DNA from: an uncultured Collinsella sp.
Lineage (GTDB): Bacteria; Actinomycetota; Coriobacteriia; Coriobacteriales; Coriobacteriaceae
DNA length: 12,777 nt
Assembly: GCA_900555815.1 (NCBI GenBank)
Contig: USMR01000007.1
Span: 1-12,777, forward strand
Direction of reading: 5' to 3'
A model generated the notes under the pieces. That model saw nothing but the letters and a program-made list of their open reading frames with translations, was not told where the DNA came from and did no database searches. Shown one piece after another: positions 1 to 6,450 of this stretch; positions within the stretch are counted from its first letter, which is position 1; the number at the start of each line of letters is the position of its first letter. The position numbers were made by a program, and so were the translations under genes.

Positions 1-33
1 GCCCCTCAACATCAACTATGTACCGCTCGGCCC

Positions 34-477
34 CTACGCAAGCTTTGCGCCGACGATCTTTGCTGCTGCCGGCTTATCGAAGTTTCCGCCAGTGGCCTTG
101 CCGAGCGCGCCCATAACCTGGCCCATCTGCTTCTTGGACGTGGCGCCCAGCTCGGCGATGACCTGCTCGATCAGAGCCTCGAGCTCCTCGCCCGAAACCT
201 GCGCGGGCAGCAGGCTCTCCAGAATCTTGACCTGCTCGGTCAGGTTGTCGGTACGCTCCTGGTCGGTACCGGCCTTAATGGACATCTCCAGCGTCTCGCT
301 CGTCTGCTTAATCAGACGCTTGATCATGCTGTTGACGTCTTCCTCGGTCACGTCGCGGCGCTCGTTAACCTCGATATTCTTCACCTCGGCCTTGACCTGG
401 CGAATGATAGACAGGCGAACCTTGTCCTTGGCCTTCATGGCCGCAATCATTTCCTTCTGCAGCTCTTCGTTGGTCAT
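34..477 (-). CDS. YqeY/GatB-like domain protein
   Basis: This 147-residue protein has the length and all-helical charged character of the YqeY family, which resembles the C-terminal tRNA-binding tail domain of GatB, the amidotransferase that makes Gln-tRNA(Gln) and Asn-tRNA(Asn). Family features visible include an N-terminal helix with AAMKAKDKVRLSIIRQ, the central LIKQTSETLEMSIKAG stretch, the LLPAQVSGEEL segment, and a C-terminal MGQVMGALGKATGGNFD motif. There is no signal peptide or membrane segment, so it should be cytoplasmic. Its role is unproven in the family; tRNA-related work is only an inference. I chose the ATG at 477 because AGGAGGA (485-491) sits 7 bases upstream; a TTG two codons earlier is too close to that site. 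It follows the foldase gene by about 54 bases with no clear terminator, so co-transcription is likely. Confidence 0.9.
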   Translation of the reverse strand: MTNEELQKEMIAAMKAKDKVRLSIIRQVKAEVKNIEVNERRDVTEEDVNSMIKRLIKQTSETLEMSIKAGTDQERTDNLTEQVKILESLLPAQVSGEELEALIEQVIAELGATSKKQMGQVMGALGKATGGNFDKPAAAKIVGAKLA

Positions 478-531
478 CTGCAAATCCTCCTCAATAGCGT
501 GGGCGGCACTCGCGCGAGCACCGTCCCATGA

Positions 532-1755
532 TTACTTGGTCGTCGACGAATTGTCGGTCGAGCTCTTGGTGACGCCCTTCAGGCTGACGTTGTACGGCAC
601 GTCCTTGGGCATGGGGTTAACGGTGATGTCGGCGTCCTTCTTGTACTGCTCCAGCCACTCGCTGTACGCGGTGCTTGCCGCCTGCGTCTTCACCACGTTG
701 GAGACGTACTTCTTGATCTCCTTGGGCACCTGCTTAATGTCATCGACCTGATTATCGACATGGAAGTAGTCGGTGCACTTGATGATGTGATAACCATAGG
801 TCGACTCGACGACGTCGCTCACATCGCCCTTGTTGAGCCCCTCGAGCGCCGCCTGGTAGCCGTCGACGAAGGTGGTGAGCTTGTCCCAGCCCACATCGCC
901 CTTCTTATCCTTGGAGCCGGTATCGTCGGAGTACTGCTCCACGGCATCCTCAAAGCTCAGCTCGCCGGAGTTGATCTTGTCCAGGCACTCCTGCGCCTTG
1001 GCCTTGGCGGCAGCCTTGTCCTCGTCGGAAGCGTCGGAATCGACCTTGATCAGAATATTCGACGAGCGACGGGCGTCATTGTAGTTGGACAGGTTCTCGT
1101 TGATGTAATCGACAATCTCGCTGTCCTTGGGCTTGCTGGTGGGTGCCACGGCATCCTTGAGCTTTTGCTGCGCCAGGCTCTCCTTGAGCGAGTCCTTGTA
1201 GGTGTCCTCGGTGTAGCCATAGGTCTTAAGCGTCTTCTTAAAGGCTTTGGCGCCGCCGGCACTCTTGCAGGCGTCCTTCCAAGCCTTCTCGACCTCCTCG
1301 TCCGAGACGGTCACGCCGTTTTCCTTCTGCGCCTGCTGAAGCAGGATCTGCTGCGCGTAGGAGTCGATGAGCTGTTTGCGGTACTTCTTGGGTGTGAGGT
1401 CGTTGTCGACCAGGTACTGTGCCCAGTCCTTGTCCTTGGTGTAGCCGTAGGACGTGCGCATGCTCATGATCTGCTTGGTCACGGTGTCCTCGGTGAGGTT
1501 GGTGCCGTTGATGGTGGCAGCCACGCCACCAGTAAGCTTATAGCCCGAGCCGGCACTTTCGGTCTGCGACATCAGGCCGGAGCACGCCATGGCCGAGACG
1601 GAGAGCAGCATCGCCAGCACGCCGATAACCACCAGGACAATCTTGACGGTCTTGGACACATAGGTCTTGCGCTGCTTTTTACGAGAGCTGGAGGCGGCGC
1701 GGGACCGTTGCTCGGACGTCGGCGCGACCTCGGGGTTCTTTTTCTTATTTGCCAT
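532..1755 (-). CDS. Membrane-anchored PpiC/SurA-type peptidyl-prolyl isomerase (PrsA-like foldase)
   Basis: This 407-residue protein is probably an extracytoplasmic foldase that helps secreted proteins fold after export. Residues 1-36 are a basic, Ser-rich cytoplasmic tail. One hydrophobic segment (about 37-57) acts as a signal anchor. A SurA_N-like helical chaperone region spans about 78-200, and a parvulin (PpiC) rotamase domain spans about 229-328. The rotamase shows ARRSSNILIKV at its start, LSFEDAVEQYSDD with GDVGW in the middle, and VVESTYGYHIIKCTD at its end, all typical of the fold. AMAC at 55-58 resembles a lipobox but lacks the usual Leu/Val at -3, so I favour a transmembrane anchor over a lipoprotein. 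The C-terminal tail (about 380-407) is Ser/Thr-rich. GAAAGG lies 7 bases before the ATG. The specific name prsA is not assigned because PrsA, SurA-like and other PpiC proteins cannot be separated by eye. Confidence 0.87.
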   Translation of the reverse strand: MANKKKNPEVAPTSEQRSRAASSSRKKQRKTYVSKTVKIVLVVIGVLAMLLSVSAMACSGLMSQTESAGSGYKLTGGVAATINGTNLTEDTVTKQIMSMRTSYGYTKDKDWAQYLVDNDLTPKKYRKQLIDSYAQQILLQQAQKENGVTVSDEEVEKAWKDACKSAGGAKAFKKTLKTYGYTEDTYKDSLKESLAQQKLKDAVAPTSKPKDSEIVDYINENLSNYNDARRSSNILIKVDSDASDEDKAAAKAKAQECLDKINSGELSFEDAVEQYSDDTGSKDKKGDVGWDKLTTFVDGYQAALEGLNKGDVSDVVESTYGYHIIKCTDYFHVDNQVDDIKQVPKEIKKYVSNVVKTQAASTAYSEWLEQYKKDADITVNPMPKDVPYNVSLKGVTKSSTDNSSTTK

Positions 1756-1823
1756 GTTTGGCCTTTCGCATCACGAATCGAACAAACGCCATTGTGTCAC
1801 AACGCAGCCCCCGCGGCACACCT

Positions 1824-1936
1824 GGTGCATGGGGGACGGGTTAATCTGCACCATTTTGGTGCAAAGGGGACAGACCCGGCAGTTAGGGACGTTCCTTTTA
1901 GGCCGGAAGTTAGGGACAGTCCCCAAGTGCCGGTCT
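1824..1936. repeat. REP-like cluster of GGGGAC direct and inverted repeats
   Basis: The spacer between the PTS IIA gene and the foldase gene is packed with short repeats. GGTGCATGGGGGACGGG (1824-1840) recurs in altered form as GGTGCAAAGGGGACAGA (1858-1874), 34 bases later. TGCACCA (1847-1853) and TGGTGCA (1857-1863) form a perfect 7-bp stem. CCGGCAGTTAGGGAC (1876-1890) recurs with one change at 1903-1917. GGGAC-A-GTCCC (1913-1923) is a palindrome. AGACCCGGCA (1872-1881) pairs with TGCCGGTCT (1928-1936) as outer arms with one bulge. The right edge touches the stop codon of the PTS gene, so the element could also act as its terminator, although there is no clear T-tract. The style resembles REP elements moved by RAYT (Y1-type) transposases; no such transposase is in the window. 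Confidence 0.6.
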
Positions 1937-2400
1937 TAAAAGTGGCGACGGACAGCGTCGACCATGCCCTGCGGCGTGGTTTGGCCGAGTACATCGGCTG
2001 CGGCATCGGCATCCATAAAGATATTCATAAGCGCTCGTAGGGCCTCGACCTGGCCGCCCGGCTCGGCAATGCCCAGGTTGATGACGATCTGCGCCGGCAC
2101 CGGGGCGCCCATGCCCGCCATCGCGTTGAACGTCACAGGTGAGGCGGGCTTTACCACCGCGATATAGGGCTTGGCCACAAATCCCGGATCGGTATGCGGA
2201 ATGGCGATGTTTGCCGCCGGCATAGCGAGACCCGTGGGATAGGCGTCCTCACGTGTGCGAACGGCGTCGAGCCAACCGGGCGCAATGTAGCCACGCGGAG
2301 CGAGCTCGCCCTCGAGTCGCGCAAACACCTCATCCGGCGTCGCACACTCCCAATCAAAAAACACCAGCTCAGGCGTAAACAATGCTTCGTTATCCGCCAT
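1936..2400 (-). CDS. PTS IIA protein, fructose/galactitol (EIIA type 2) family
   Basis: This 154-residue cytoplasmic protein matches the PTS_EIIA type 2 fold, which accepts phosphate from HPr on a histidine and passes it to a IIB component during sugar uptake. The segment around residues 48-71 (REDAYPTGLAMP, then IAIPHTDP) carries the predicted phosphorylated histidine at residue 69 and the PTG motif before it. The lack of a LREA-like sequence and the overall spacing favour the galactitol-type IIA branch over fructose or mannitol, but the substrate cannot be read from sequence. No IIB, IIC, HPr or sugar enzyme gene is nearby, so it is a stand-alone IIA that must serve a permease encoded elsewhere or act as a regulator. 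GAGAGGTGG precedes the ATG by about 5 bases. A 44-bp palindrome lies just upstream. Confidence 0.86.
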   Translation of the reverse strand: MADNEALFTPELVFFDWECATPDEVFARLEGELAPRGYIAPGWLDAVRTREDAYPTGLAMPAANIAIPHTDPGFVAKPYIAVVKPASPVTFNAMAGMGAPVPAQIVINLGIAEPGGQVEALRALMNIFMDADAAADVLGQTTPQGMVDAVRRHF

Positions 2401-2424
2401 GGGCCCACCTCTCTCACCTTGTCG

Positions 2425-2468
2425 CCTGCGACGTTCTTTAACGACTAGTCATTGAAGGGCGTCGCAGG
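2425..2468. promoter_or_regulatory. 44-bp imperfect palindrome upstream of the PTS IIA gene
   Basis: Both arms share one centre at 2446.5. The outer arms CCTGCGACG (2425-2433) and CGTCGCAGG (2460-2468) are perfect, and the core GACTAGTC (2443-2450) is a perfect palindrome. Overall 18 of 22 positions pair. Read as plus-strand RNA, three of the four remaining positions are G-U wobbles; read as minus-strand RNA only one is. It lies 25 bases before the PTS start codon. It could be an operator, a 5' leader hairpin of the PTS gene, or the stem of a plus-strand transcript. No T-tract follows on either side, so a simple intrinsic terminator is unlikely. The structure is directly visible; the function is inferred. 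Confidence 0.55.
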
Positions 2469-2477
2469 TGATTACCT

Positions 2478-2521
2478 AAAACAAAGGGTGGCCACTTGCG
2501 CCTTGGCGCCAATGACCACCC
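2478..2521 (-). terminator. Rho-independent terminator of the purFMN operon
   Basis: On the minus strand, 31 bases after the purN stop codon, GGGTGGTCA pairs with TGGCCACCC, and a second GC-rich stem GGCGCC/GGCGC lies inside it around an AA loop. The stem is followed immediately by TTTGTTTT. The long GC-rich stem plus T-rich tail is a classic intrinsic terminator. It separates the purine operon from the PTS IIA gene, which points the same way. Confidence 0.85.
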
Positions 2522-2552
2522 TGACTACTCGGCTAAATTGTACTGTGCGCCA

Positions 2553-3254
2553 CTAGCCGCGCGGCGCATCAATTGCGACCTTGCCGCTCTCCAGCACGTG
2601 AACGCGACCGTCGGCGAGCATCTGCACGACCTCGGGATACAGCACATGCTCGATCGCGTGAATGTGCTCCTCGAGCGTGTCGACGTCCCAGCCCTCCTCA
2701 ACAGCCAGCGCACGCTGGGCGATGATGGGACCGTTGTCGTAGATCTCGTTGGCAAAGTGCACGGTCACGCCGGTCACCTTGACGCCGCGCGCAAACGCAT
2801 CGTCGATCGCATGGGCACCGGTAAAGCTCGGCAGCAGTGCCGGGTGCAGGTTGACCACGCGATTGGGGAACGCCGCCAGCAGCGGCGTGTGCACCATGCG
2901 CATGTAACCGGCCATCACCACGTACTCGCAGCCGCGCTCGAGCAGCTCGTGCGCAATAATCTCATCGGCAGCGATGGGGTCGGCATAGACATCCTTGGAC
3001 AGCGTGAGTGTCTGGATACCCGCACGCTCGGCACGCTGCAGACCCTTGGCCGAAGGACGGCTCGACACCACAAGTTCAATCGAGGCGTTGAGCTTGCCGG
3101 CGGCGATCAGGTCGATCAGCGCCTGCAGGTTGGTACCCGAGCCGCTGATAAGCACGCCAATCTTGAGCGGCTCGGCCGTATCGGTGCCGGTCGGACGGGT
3201 GTAGGGCACAAAGCCCAGGCCCTCGGCAGCAGCCATCTGCTCGCTAGCGCTCAT
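2553..3254 (-). CDS. purN: Phosphoribosylglycinamide formyltransferase (GAR transformylase)
   Basis: PurN transfers a formyl group from 10-formyltetrahydrofolate to GAR, the third step of IMP synthesis. The 233-residue protein carries SGSGTNLQ (about 37-44) for the phosphoribosyl substrate, then VVNLHPALLPSF with the catalytic Asn and His (N135, H137), and VHFANEIYDNGPIIAQ, whose Asp (D173) is the third catalytic residue. An extension of about 30 residues precedes the first strand (LKIGVLISG), longer than in typical PurN. I chose the ATG at 3254, which overlaps the last 11 bases of purM and suggests translational coupling; a TTG at 3266 and an ATG at 3236 are the alternatives, and none has a strong ribosome-binding site. 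The gene is the last in the purF-purM-purN transcript and is followed by a strong terminator. Confidence 0.95.
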   Translation of the reverse strand: MSASEQMAAAEGLGFVPYTRPTGTDTAEPLKIGVLISGSGTNLQALIDLIAAGKLNASIELVVSSRPSAKGLQRAERAGIQTLTLSKDVYADPIAADEIIAHELLERGCEYVVMAGYMRMVHTPLLAAFPNRVVNLHPALLPSFTGAHAIDDAFARGVKVTGVTVHFANEIYDNGPIIAQRALAVEEGWDVDTLEEHIHAIEHVLYPEVVQMLADGRVHVLESGKVAIDAPRG

Positions 3255-4347
3255 CGGAGTACACAACCTTACCGGAACCCTCGACGCACTCGCCCACGCG
3301 GAACGGCTTCTCGCCCAGCGCGACCAGCGCCTCGGTCACGGCAGCCTCGTCCTCGGGGGCGACGATCAGGCACAGGCCGACGCCCATGTTGAAGGTCTTG
3401 CATGCCTCGTTGGGCGCAAGCTCGGCCTGACGCGACACGTAAGTAATGACGGGCGGAACATCCCAACCCATCTCGGCGCCGTTGCGGGTGACCACGGCAT
3501 CGACGTCGTCGGCGAGCGCGCGGTTGAGGTTCTCGGTAATGCCGCCGCCGGTGATGTGGGCAATGGCGTGCACGTTGGCACCACCGCGGAGTAGCTCCAG
3601 AATCGGCTTGACGTAGATGCGCGTGGGAGCCAGCAGGGCGTCGGCCAGCGAAGCACCGCCGAGCTCCTCGAGCGGACGGCTCAGCTCCTCGGCCTTAGCG
3701 GCAGCCTCGGGCGTACCCGGCTTGATGCCGTCGACACCGATGACCTTGCGTACGAGTGAGTATCCGTTGGAGTGCACACCGGTGGAGGGCAGGCCCAGGA
3801 TCACATCGCCGGGGCGAACGTTCGCGGGGTCGAGCATCTTGGGACGATCGACAACACCCACGGTAAAGCCGGCGAGGTCGTAATCGACGGGGGCCATGAC
3901 GCCCGGGTGCTCGGCCATCTCGCCGCCCACGAGCGCGCAGCCCGCGAGCTTGCAGCCGTCGGCCACGCCCTTGATGATCTTTGCCATGTGCTCGGCCTCA
4001 ATGTGGCCGATGGCGACGTAGTCCAGGAAGAACAGCGGCTCGGCGCCCGAAGCCAAAATGTCGTTGACGCACATGGCGACCAGGTCCTGGCCCACTGTCT
4101 CGTGACGGTCCATAATCTGGGCGAGCACGAGTTTGGTGCCCACGCCGTCGGTGCCGCTGATCAGGATCGGGTCTTCCATATCCTTGAGCGCGGCAGCCGA
4201 GAACAGGCCACCAAAGCCACCGATGCCGCCGATAACCTCGGGGCGGTTGGTGTCCTTGACCATCTGCTTAATAGCGTCGACGGCGCGGCCGCCCTCGGCG
4301 GTATCGACGCCGGCGTCCTCATACGTCACATGCTTGCTGTCGCTCAT
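3244..4347 (-). CDS. purM: Phosphoribosylformylglycinamidine cyclo-ligase (AIR synthetase)
   Basis: PurM closes FGAM to AIR using ATP, step five of purine synthesis. The 367-residue length is slightly above the usual size of about 345. Landmarks include YEDAGVDTAEGG near the N-terminus, GGIGGFGGLF (40-49), the conserved SGTDGVGTKL (64-73), CVNDILASGAEPLFFLDY (93-110), GGEMAEHPG (141-149), GLPSTGVHSNGYSLVR, and AHITGGGITENL, with FNMGVGLCLIV near the C-terminus. These cover the ATP-grasp-like A and B domains of the PurM superfamily. AGAGGAAGG lies about 6 bases before the ATG. A perfect hairpin, TGGCGCC/GGCGCCA (4372-4390), sits 25 bases upstream and may affect expression. The gene follows purF by 157 bases and overlaps purN. 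A weak TTGATA/TATGGC pair in the spacer could be an internal promoter, but I do not rely on it. Confidence 0.97.
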   Translation of the reverse strand: MSDSKHVTYEDAGVDTAEGGRAVDAIKQMVKDTNRPEVIGGIGGFGGLFSAAALKDMEDPILISGTDGVGTKLVLAQIMDRHETVGQDLVAMCVNDILASGAEPLFFLDYVAIGHIEAEHMAKIIKGVADGCKLAGCALVGGEMAEHPGVMAPVDYDLAGFTVGVVDRPKMLDPANVRPGDVILGLPSTGVHSNGYSLVRKVIGVDGIKPGTPEAAAKAEELSRPLEELGGASLADALLAPTRIYVKPILELLRGGANVHAIAHITGGGITENLNRALADDVDAVVTRNGAEMGWDVPPVITYVSRQAELAPNEACKTFNMGVGLCLIVAPEDEAAVTEALVALGEKPFRVGECVEGSGKVVYSDER

Positions 4348-4371
4348 CTGAGCCTTCCTCTCCCACTACCG

Positions 4372-4390
4372 TGGCGCCGCGCGGGCGCCA
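4372..4390. promoter_or_regulatory. Perfect GC hairpin in the purF-purM spacer
   Basis: TGGCGCC (4372-4378) and GGCGCCA (4384-4390) form a perfect 7-bp stem with a 5-base loop, 25 bases before the purM start codon. It has no T-tract, so it is not a terminator by itself. It could stabilise the purM-purN part of the transcript or limit ribosome access. The structure is seen; the role is inferred. Confidence 0.35.
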
Positions 4391-4480
4391 AACGGTGCTC
4401 ATAGTTGCGTTCATTTCGGCGCGCGCCATAACAGCACACGCCGTCATATCAACGAAACAGCAGGTAAAACCTACCAAAAT

Positions 4481-4505
4481 AAACCTGTCCCCACATGGCA
4501 GGTTT
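4481..4505 (-). terminator. Weak hairpin overlapping the purF stop codon
   Basis: On the minus strand AAACCTG and CAGGTTT pair perfectly (7 bp, 11-base loop), with a possible inner CC/GG extension, and the stem is followed by ATTTT. The first arm begins inside the purF stop codon. With only three G-C pairs in the main stem it would be a leaky terminator or a processing site, which would let purF be made in excess of purM and purN. The loop carries the GGGGACAG sequence also found in the 1824-1936 repeat cluster. Confidence 0.4.
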
Positions 4506-6175
4506 TAGGCCTCGCCGTGCTCCTCTTCCCAGCTGCGGTCGTCGTATTTCTCGACCACGGCGTCGTCGTCAAAGTGCAGCGGCTTGTCCAGGTTGCGGGG
4601 CTTAAAGCCCTCCATGAACTTGTCGCGGCCAAAGCTCTCGGGAATCGCCACGGGGTAGCGTCCGGTAAAGCACGCATCGCAGTAACCGCCCTTGGGCATG
4701 ACCTTCAGCAGGCCCTCGACCGAAAGGAAGGCCAGCGAATCGGCGCCGATATACTCGCAGATCTCATCGACCGTCTTGTTGGCACTGATGAGCTGCGACT
4801 GCACGTCGGTATCGATACCGTAGAAGCACGGCCAGATGACCTCGGGCGAGTTGATGCGAATGTGAATCTCCTTGGCGCCGGCGTTGCGCAGCATCTTGAC
4901 GAGCTGCACCATGGTGGTGCCACGGACGATGGAGTCGTCGATGACGACTAGGCGCTTGCCTTCGATGTTGTCGCGCAGCGGGTTGAGCTTCATACGCACG
5001 CCCATGGCACGCAGCTCCTGCGTAGGCTCGATAAACGTACGGCCCACATAGCGATTCTTGATGAGGCCCTCGCCAAAGGGAATGCCGCTCTCGTGCGAAT
5101 AGCCCTCCGCGGGCGGCAGGCCGGAGTCGGGCACGCCGATGACCAGGTCGGCCTCGACGGGCTCCTCATGTGCCAGCTGACGACCCATGTCATAGCGGCA
5201 GGCGTAGACGCTCTTGCCGTTCATGATGGAGTCGGGGCGAGCGAAGTAGACCTGCTCAAAGATGCAGTTAGCAGGCTCTTCGGCGGCAGGCACGCCCTGC
5301 TCGGACACAAGGCCCTCGGCGCTGATGCGCAGGATCTCGCCGGGACGGACGTCGCGGACGTACTCGGCGCCCACAATGTCGAGCGCACAAGTCTCGGAGG
5401 CGACGACCCAGCCGCCGGCGCGGGTGACATGGGTGGCGGCGTCGACCGTCGCGGCGCCGTCCTGCGACGGCAGCTGCGAAACGGATGCGGCATCGGCCTG
5501 GTCCAGGCCCTCGTCCACCAGCTTGCCCAGCACGAGCGGGCGAATGCCGTGCGGATCGCGGAATGCGTAGAGCGCCTGCTCGTTGATGAGCGTCATGGCG
5601 TAGCCGCCGCGCACGAGCTCCATGGTCTTGCGAATGCCCTCGCGCAGATGGCCTGTACGCTGAGTAAAGTAGCCGATGAGTTTGGTCGCGACCTCAGAAT
5701 CCGAGTTGGAGAGGAACGGCACGCCCAGCTCGATCAGCTGGCGGCGCAGCTCGTCGGTGTTGACGAGGGTGCCGTTGTGCGCGAGCGCGATAATGACGCT
5801 ATTGATGGTAGAGAGGTGCGGCTGAGAGGCTTCCCAGCTCTTGGCGCCGGCGGTGCCGTAGCGCACGTGACCCACGGCCAGCTGACCGGAGAGCGTCGAC
5901 AAGTCGGCATTGGAGAACACGCGGTCGAGCAGGCCCAGATCCTTGCGGACCATAACCGTACCGCCGTCACCAACAGCGATTCCCGCCGATTCTTGGCCAC
6001 GGTGCTGCAGTGCACGCAGGCCAAAGTACGTCAGTCGAGCCACGTCGCGATCGGGCGCCCAGACACCAAAAACGCCGCATTCCTCATGCAGCTGGTCGGA
6101 GTCCGGATCATACGTCGACATGGCGTTCACCTGTCCCGCGGCACGCTCGGCCGCGCGGATGGTTTCTTGAGACAT
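4505..6175 (-). CDS. purF: Amidophosphoribosyltransferase (glutamine PRPP amidotransferase)
   Basis: PurF makes phosphoribosylamine from PRPP and glutamine, the committed step of purine synthesis. The class II glutaminase domain starts at HEECGVFG, with nucleophile C33 exposed by propeptide removal, followed by LRALQHRGQESAGIA and LAHNGTLVN. The phosphoribosyltransferase half has the PRPP loop VVIDDSIVRGTT (410-421). C304, C450, C499 and C502 match the four iron-sulfur cysteines of the Bacillus subtilis type (PCFYGID and CDACFTGRYP). At 556 residues it exceeds the B. subtilis enzyme (476), partly from a low-complexity insert near residues 220-254 (DQADAASVSQLPSQDG region). The propeptide is 32 residues from the ATG at 6175 (GAGGGG upstream), or 14 from the ATG at 6121, which has AGGTGA 5 bases upstream and could be the true start. 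It is first in the operon. Confidence 0.97.
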   Translation of the reverse strand: MSQETIRAAERAAGQVNAMSTYDPDSDQLHEECGVFGVWAPDRDVARLTYFGLRALQHRGQESAGIAVGDGGTVMVRKDLGLLDRVFSNADLSTLSGQLAVGHVRYGTAGAKSWEASQPHLSTINSVIIALAHNGTLVNTDELRRQLIELGVPFLSNSDSEVATKLIGYFTQRTGHLREGIRKTMELVRGGYAMTLINEQALYAFRDPHGIRPLVLGKLVDEGLDQADAASVSQLPSQDGAATVDAATHVTRAGGWVVASETCALDIVGAEYVRDVRPGEILRISAEGLVSEQGVPAAEEPANCIFEQVYFARPDSIMNGKSVYACRYDMGRQLAHEEPVEADLVIGVPDSGLPPAEGYSHESGIPFGEGLIKNRYVGRTFIEPTQELRAMGVRMKLNPLRDNIEGKRLVVIDDSIVRGTTMVQLVKMLRNAGAKEIHIRINSPEVIWPCFYGIDTDVQSQLISANKTVDEICEYIGADSLAFLSVEGLLKVMPKGGYCDACFTGRYPVAIPESFGRDKFMEGFKPRNLDKPLHFDDDAVVEKYDDRSWEEEHGEA

Positions 6176-6216
6176 GGCATCCCCTCAGAGCCTCGTATTT
6201 TGGCGTTACCCGCCTT

Positions 6217-6245
6217 ATTATACGCACGGCGCGACGCGCTCCCCA
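6217..6245 (-). promoter_or_regulatory. Probable promoter of the purFMN operon
   Basis: On the minus strand a perfect TATAAT (6217-6222) lies 17 bases after TGGGGA (6240-6245), a weak match to TTGACA. The expected start of transcription is near 6210, giving a leader of about 35 bases before the purF ATG at 6175. The leader is too short for a guanine riboswitch, and I see no conserved riboswitch core. Control by a repressor cannot be judged from sequence alone. Confidence 0.6.
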
Positions 6246-6297
6246 GCGCATGAGCAGCGCTTTTTAAAAGCCCACCGAGCTAATAATCCGTTTTGCG

Positions 6298-6315
6298 GCC
6301 AAACATTTATTTGGC
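6298..6315. promoter_or_regulatory. Small palindrome between divergent purF and membrane-protein promoters
   Basis: GCCAAA and TTTGGC form perfect 6-bp arms around CATTTA. It lies between the two divergent promoters, in the only non-coding stretch of size (6176-6450), where it could be a regulator site. A 6-bp palindrome can arise by chance, so this is weak. The rest of this spacer holds only the two promoters and a weak AGCGC/GCGCT hairpin followed by TTTTT (6245-6265), with no plus-strand gene before it. Confidence 0.25.
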
Positions 6316-6395
6316 TACACGACATGGACGCCAGTGCCGCGCCGCGCCCACCGTTGAGGGTTGCATTGTTGCAATTGGGACGTTCGTCCTGTCTT

Positions 6396-6424
6396 TTGGC
6401 AGGTCGGCGGCGTATCCTTGTAAC
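6396..6424 (+). promoter_or_regulatory. Candidate promoter of the CmpB-like membrane protein gene
   Basis: TTGGCA (6396-6401, five of six consensus bases) is followed 17 bases later by TGTAAC (6419-6424, four of six). The next gene starts at 6451, and its ribosome-binding site GAGAAAGG lies at 6437-6444. The spacing fits a short leader. The match is fair, not strong. Confidence 0.4.
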
Positions 6425-6450
6425 CTAGGACAAAGCGAGAAAGGTTCTGT

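Noticed and set aside
1792..1802. TTGTGTCACAA palindrome as an operator before the foldase gene
   Set aside because: It is a short palindrome with no matching promoter boxes around it, so it is not supported beyond chance.
760..2040. Long plus-strand open frame of 426 codons opposite the foldase gene
   Set aside because: It is a shadow of the minus-strand foldase frame in high-GC DNA; its protein is Leu/Val/Gly-rich with no recognisable domain, and it runs through the intergenic repeats.
5093..6253. Plus-strand open frame of 386 codons opposite purF
   Set aside because: purF is beyond doubt on the minus strand with all catalytic motifs; the opposite frame has no start signals or known domain.
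6245..6265. AGCGC/GCGCT hairpin followed by TTTTT as a plus-strand terminator
   Set aside because: No plus-strand gene ends before it and the stem is only five pairs; it also overlaps the purF promoter, so chance is the simplest explanation.
6176..6450. Guanine or other purine riboswitch before purF
   Set aside because: The predicted leader is about 35 bases, too short, and I see no conserved riboswitch core.
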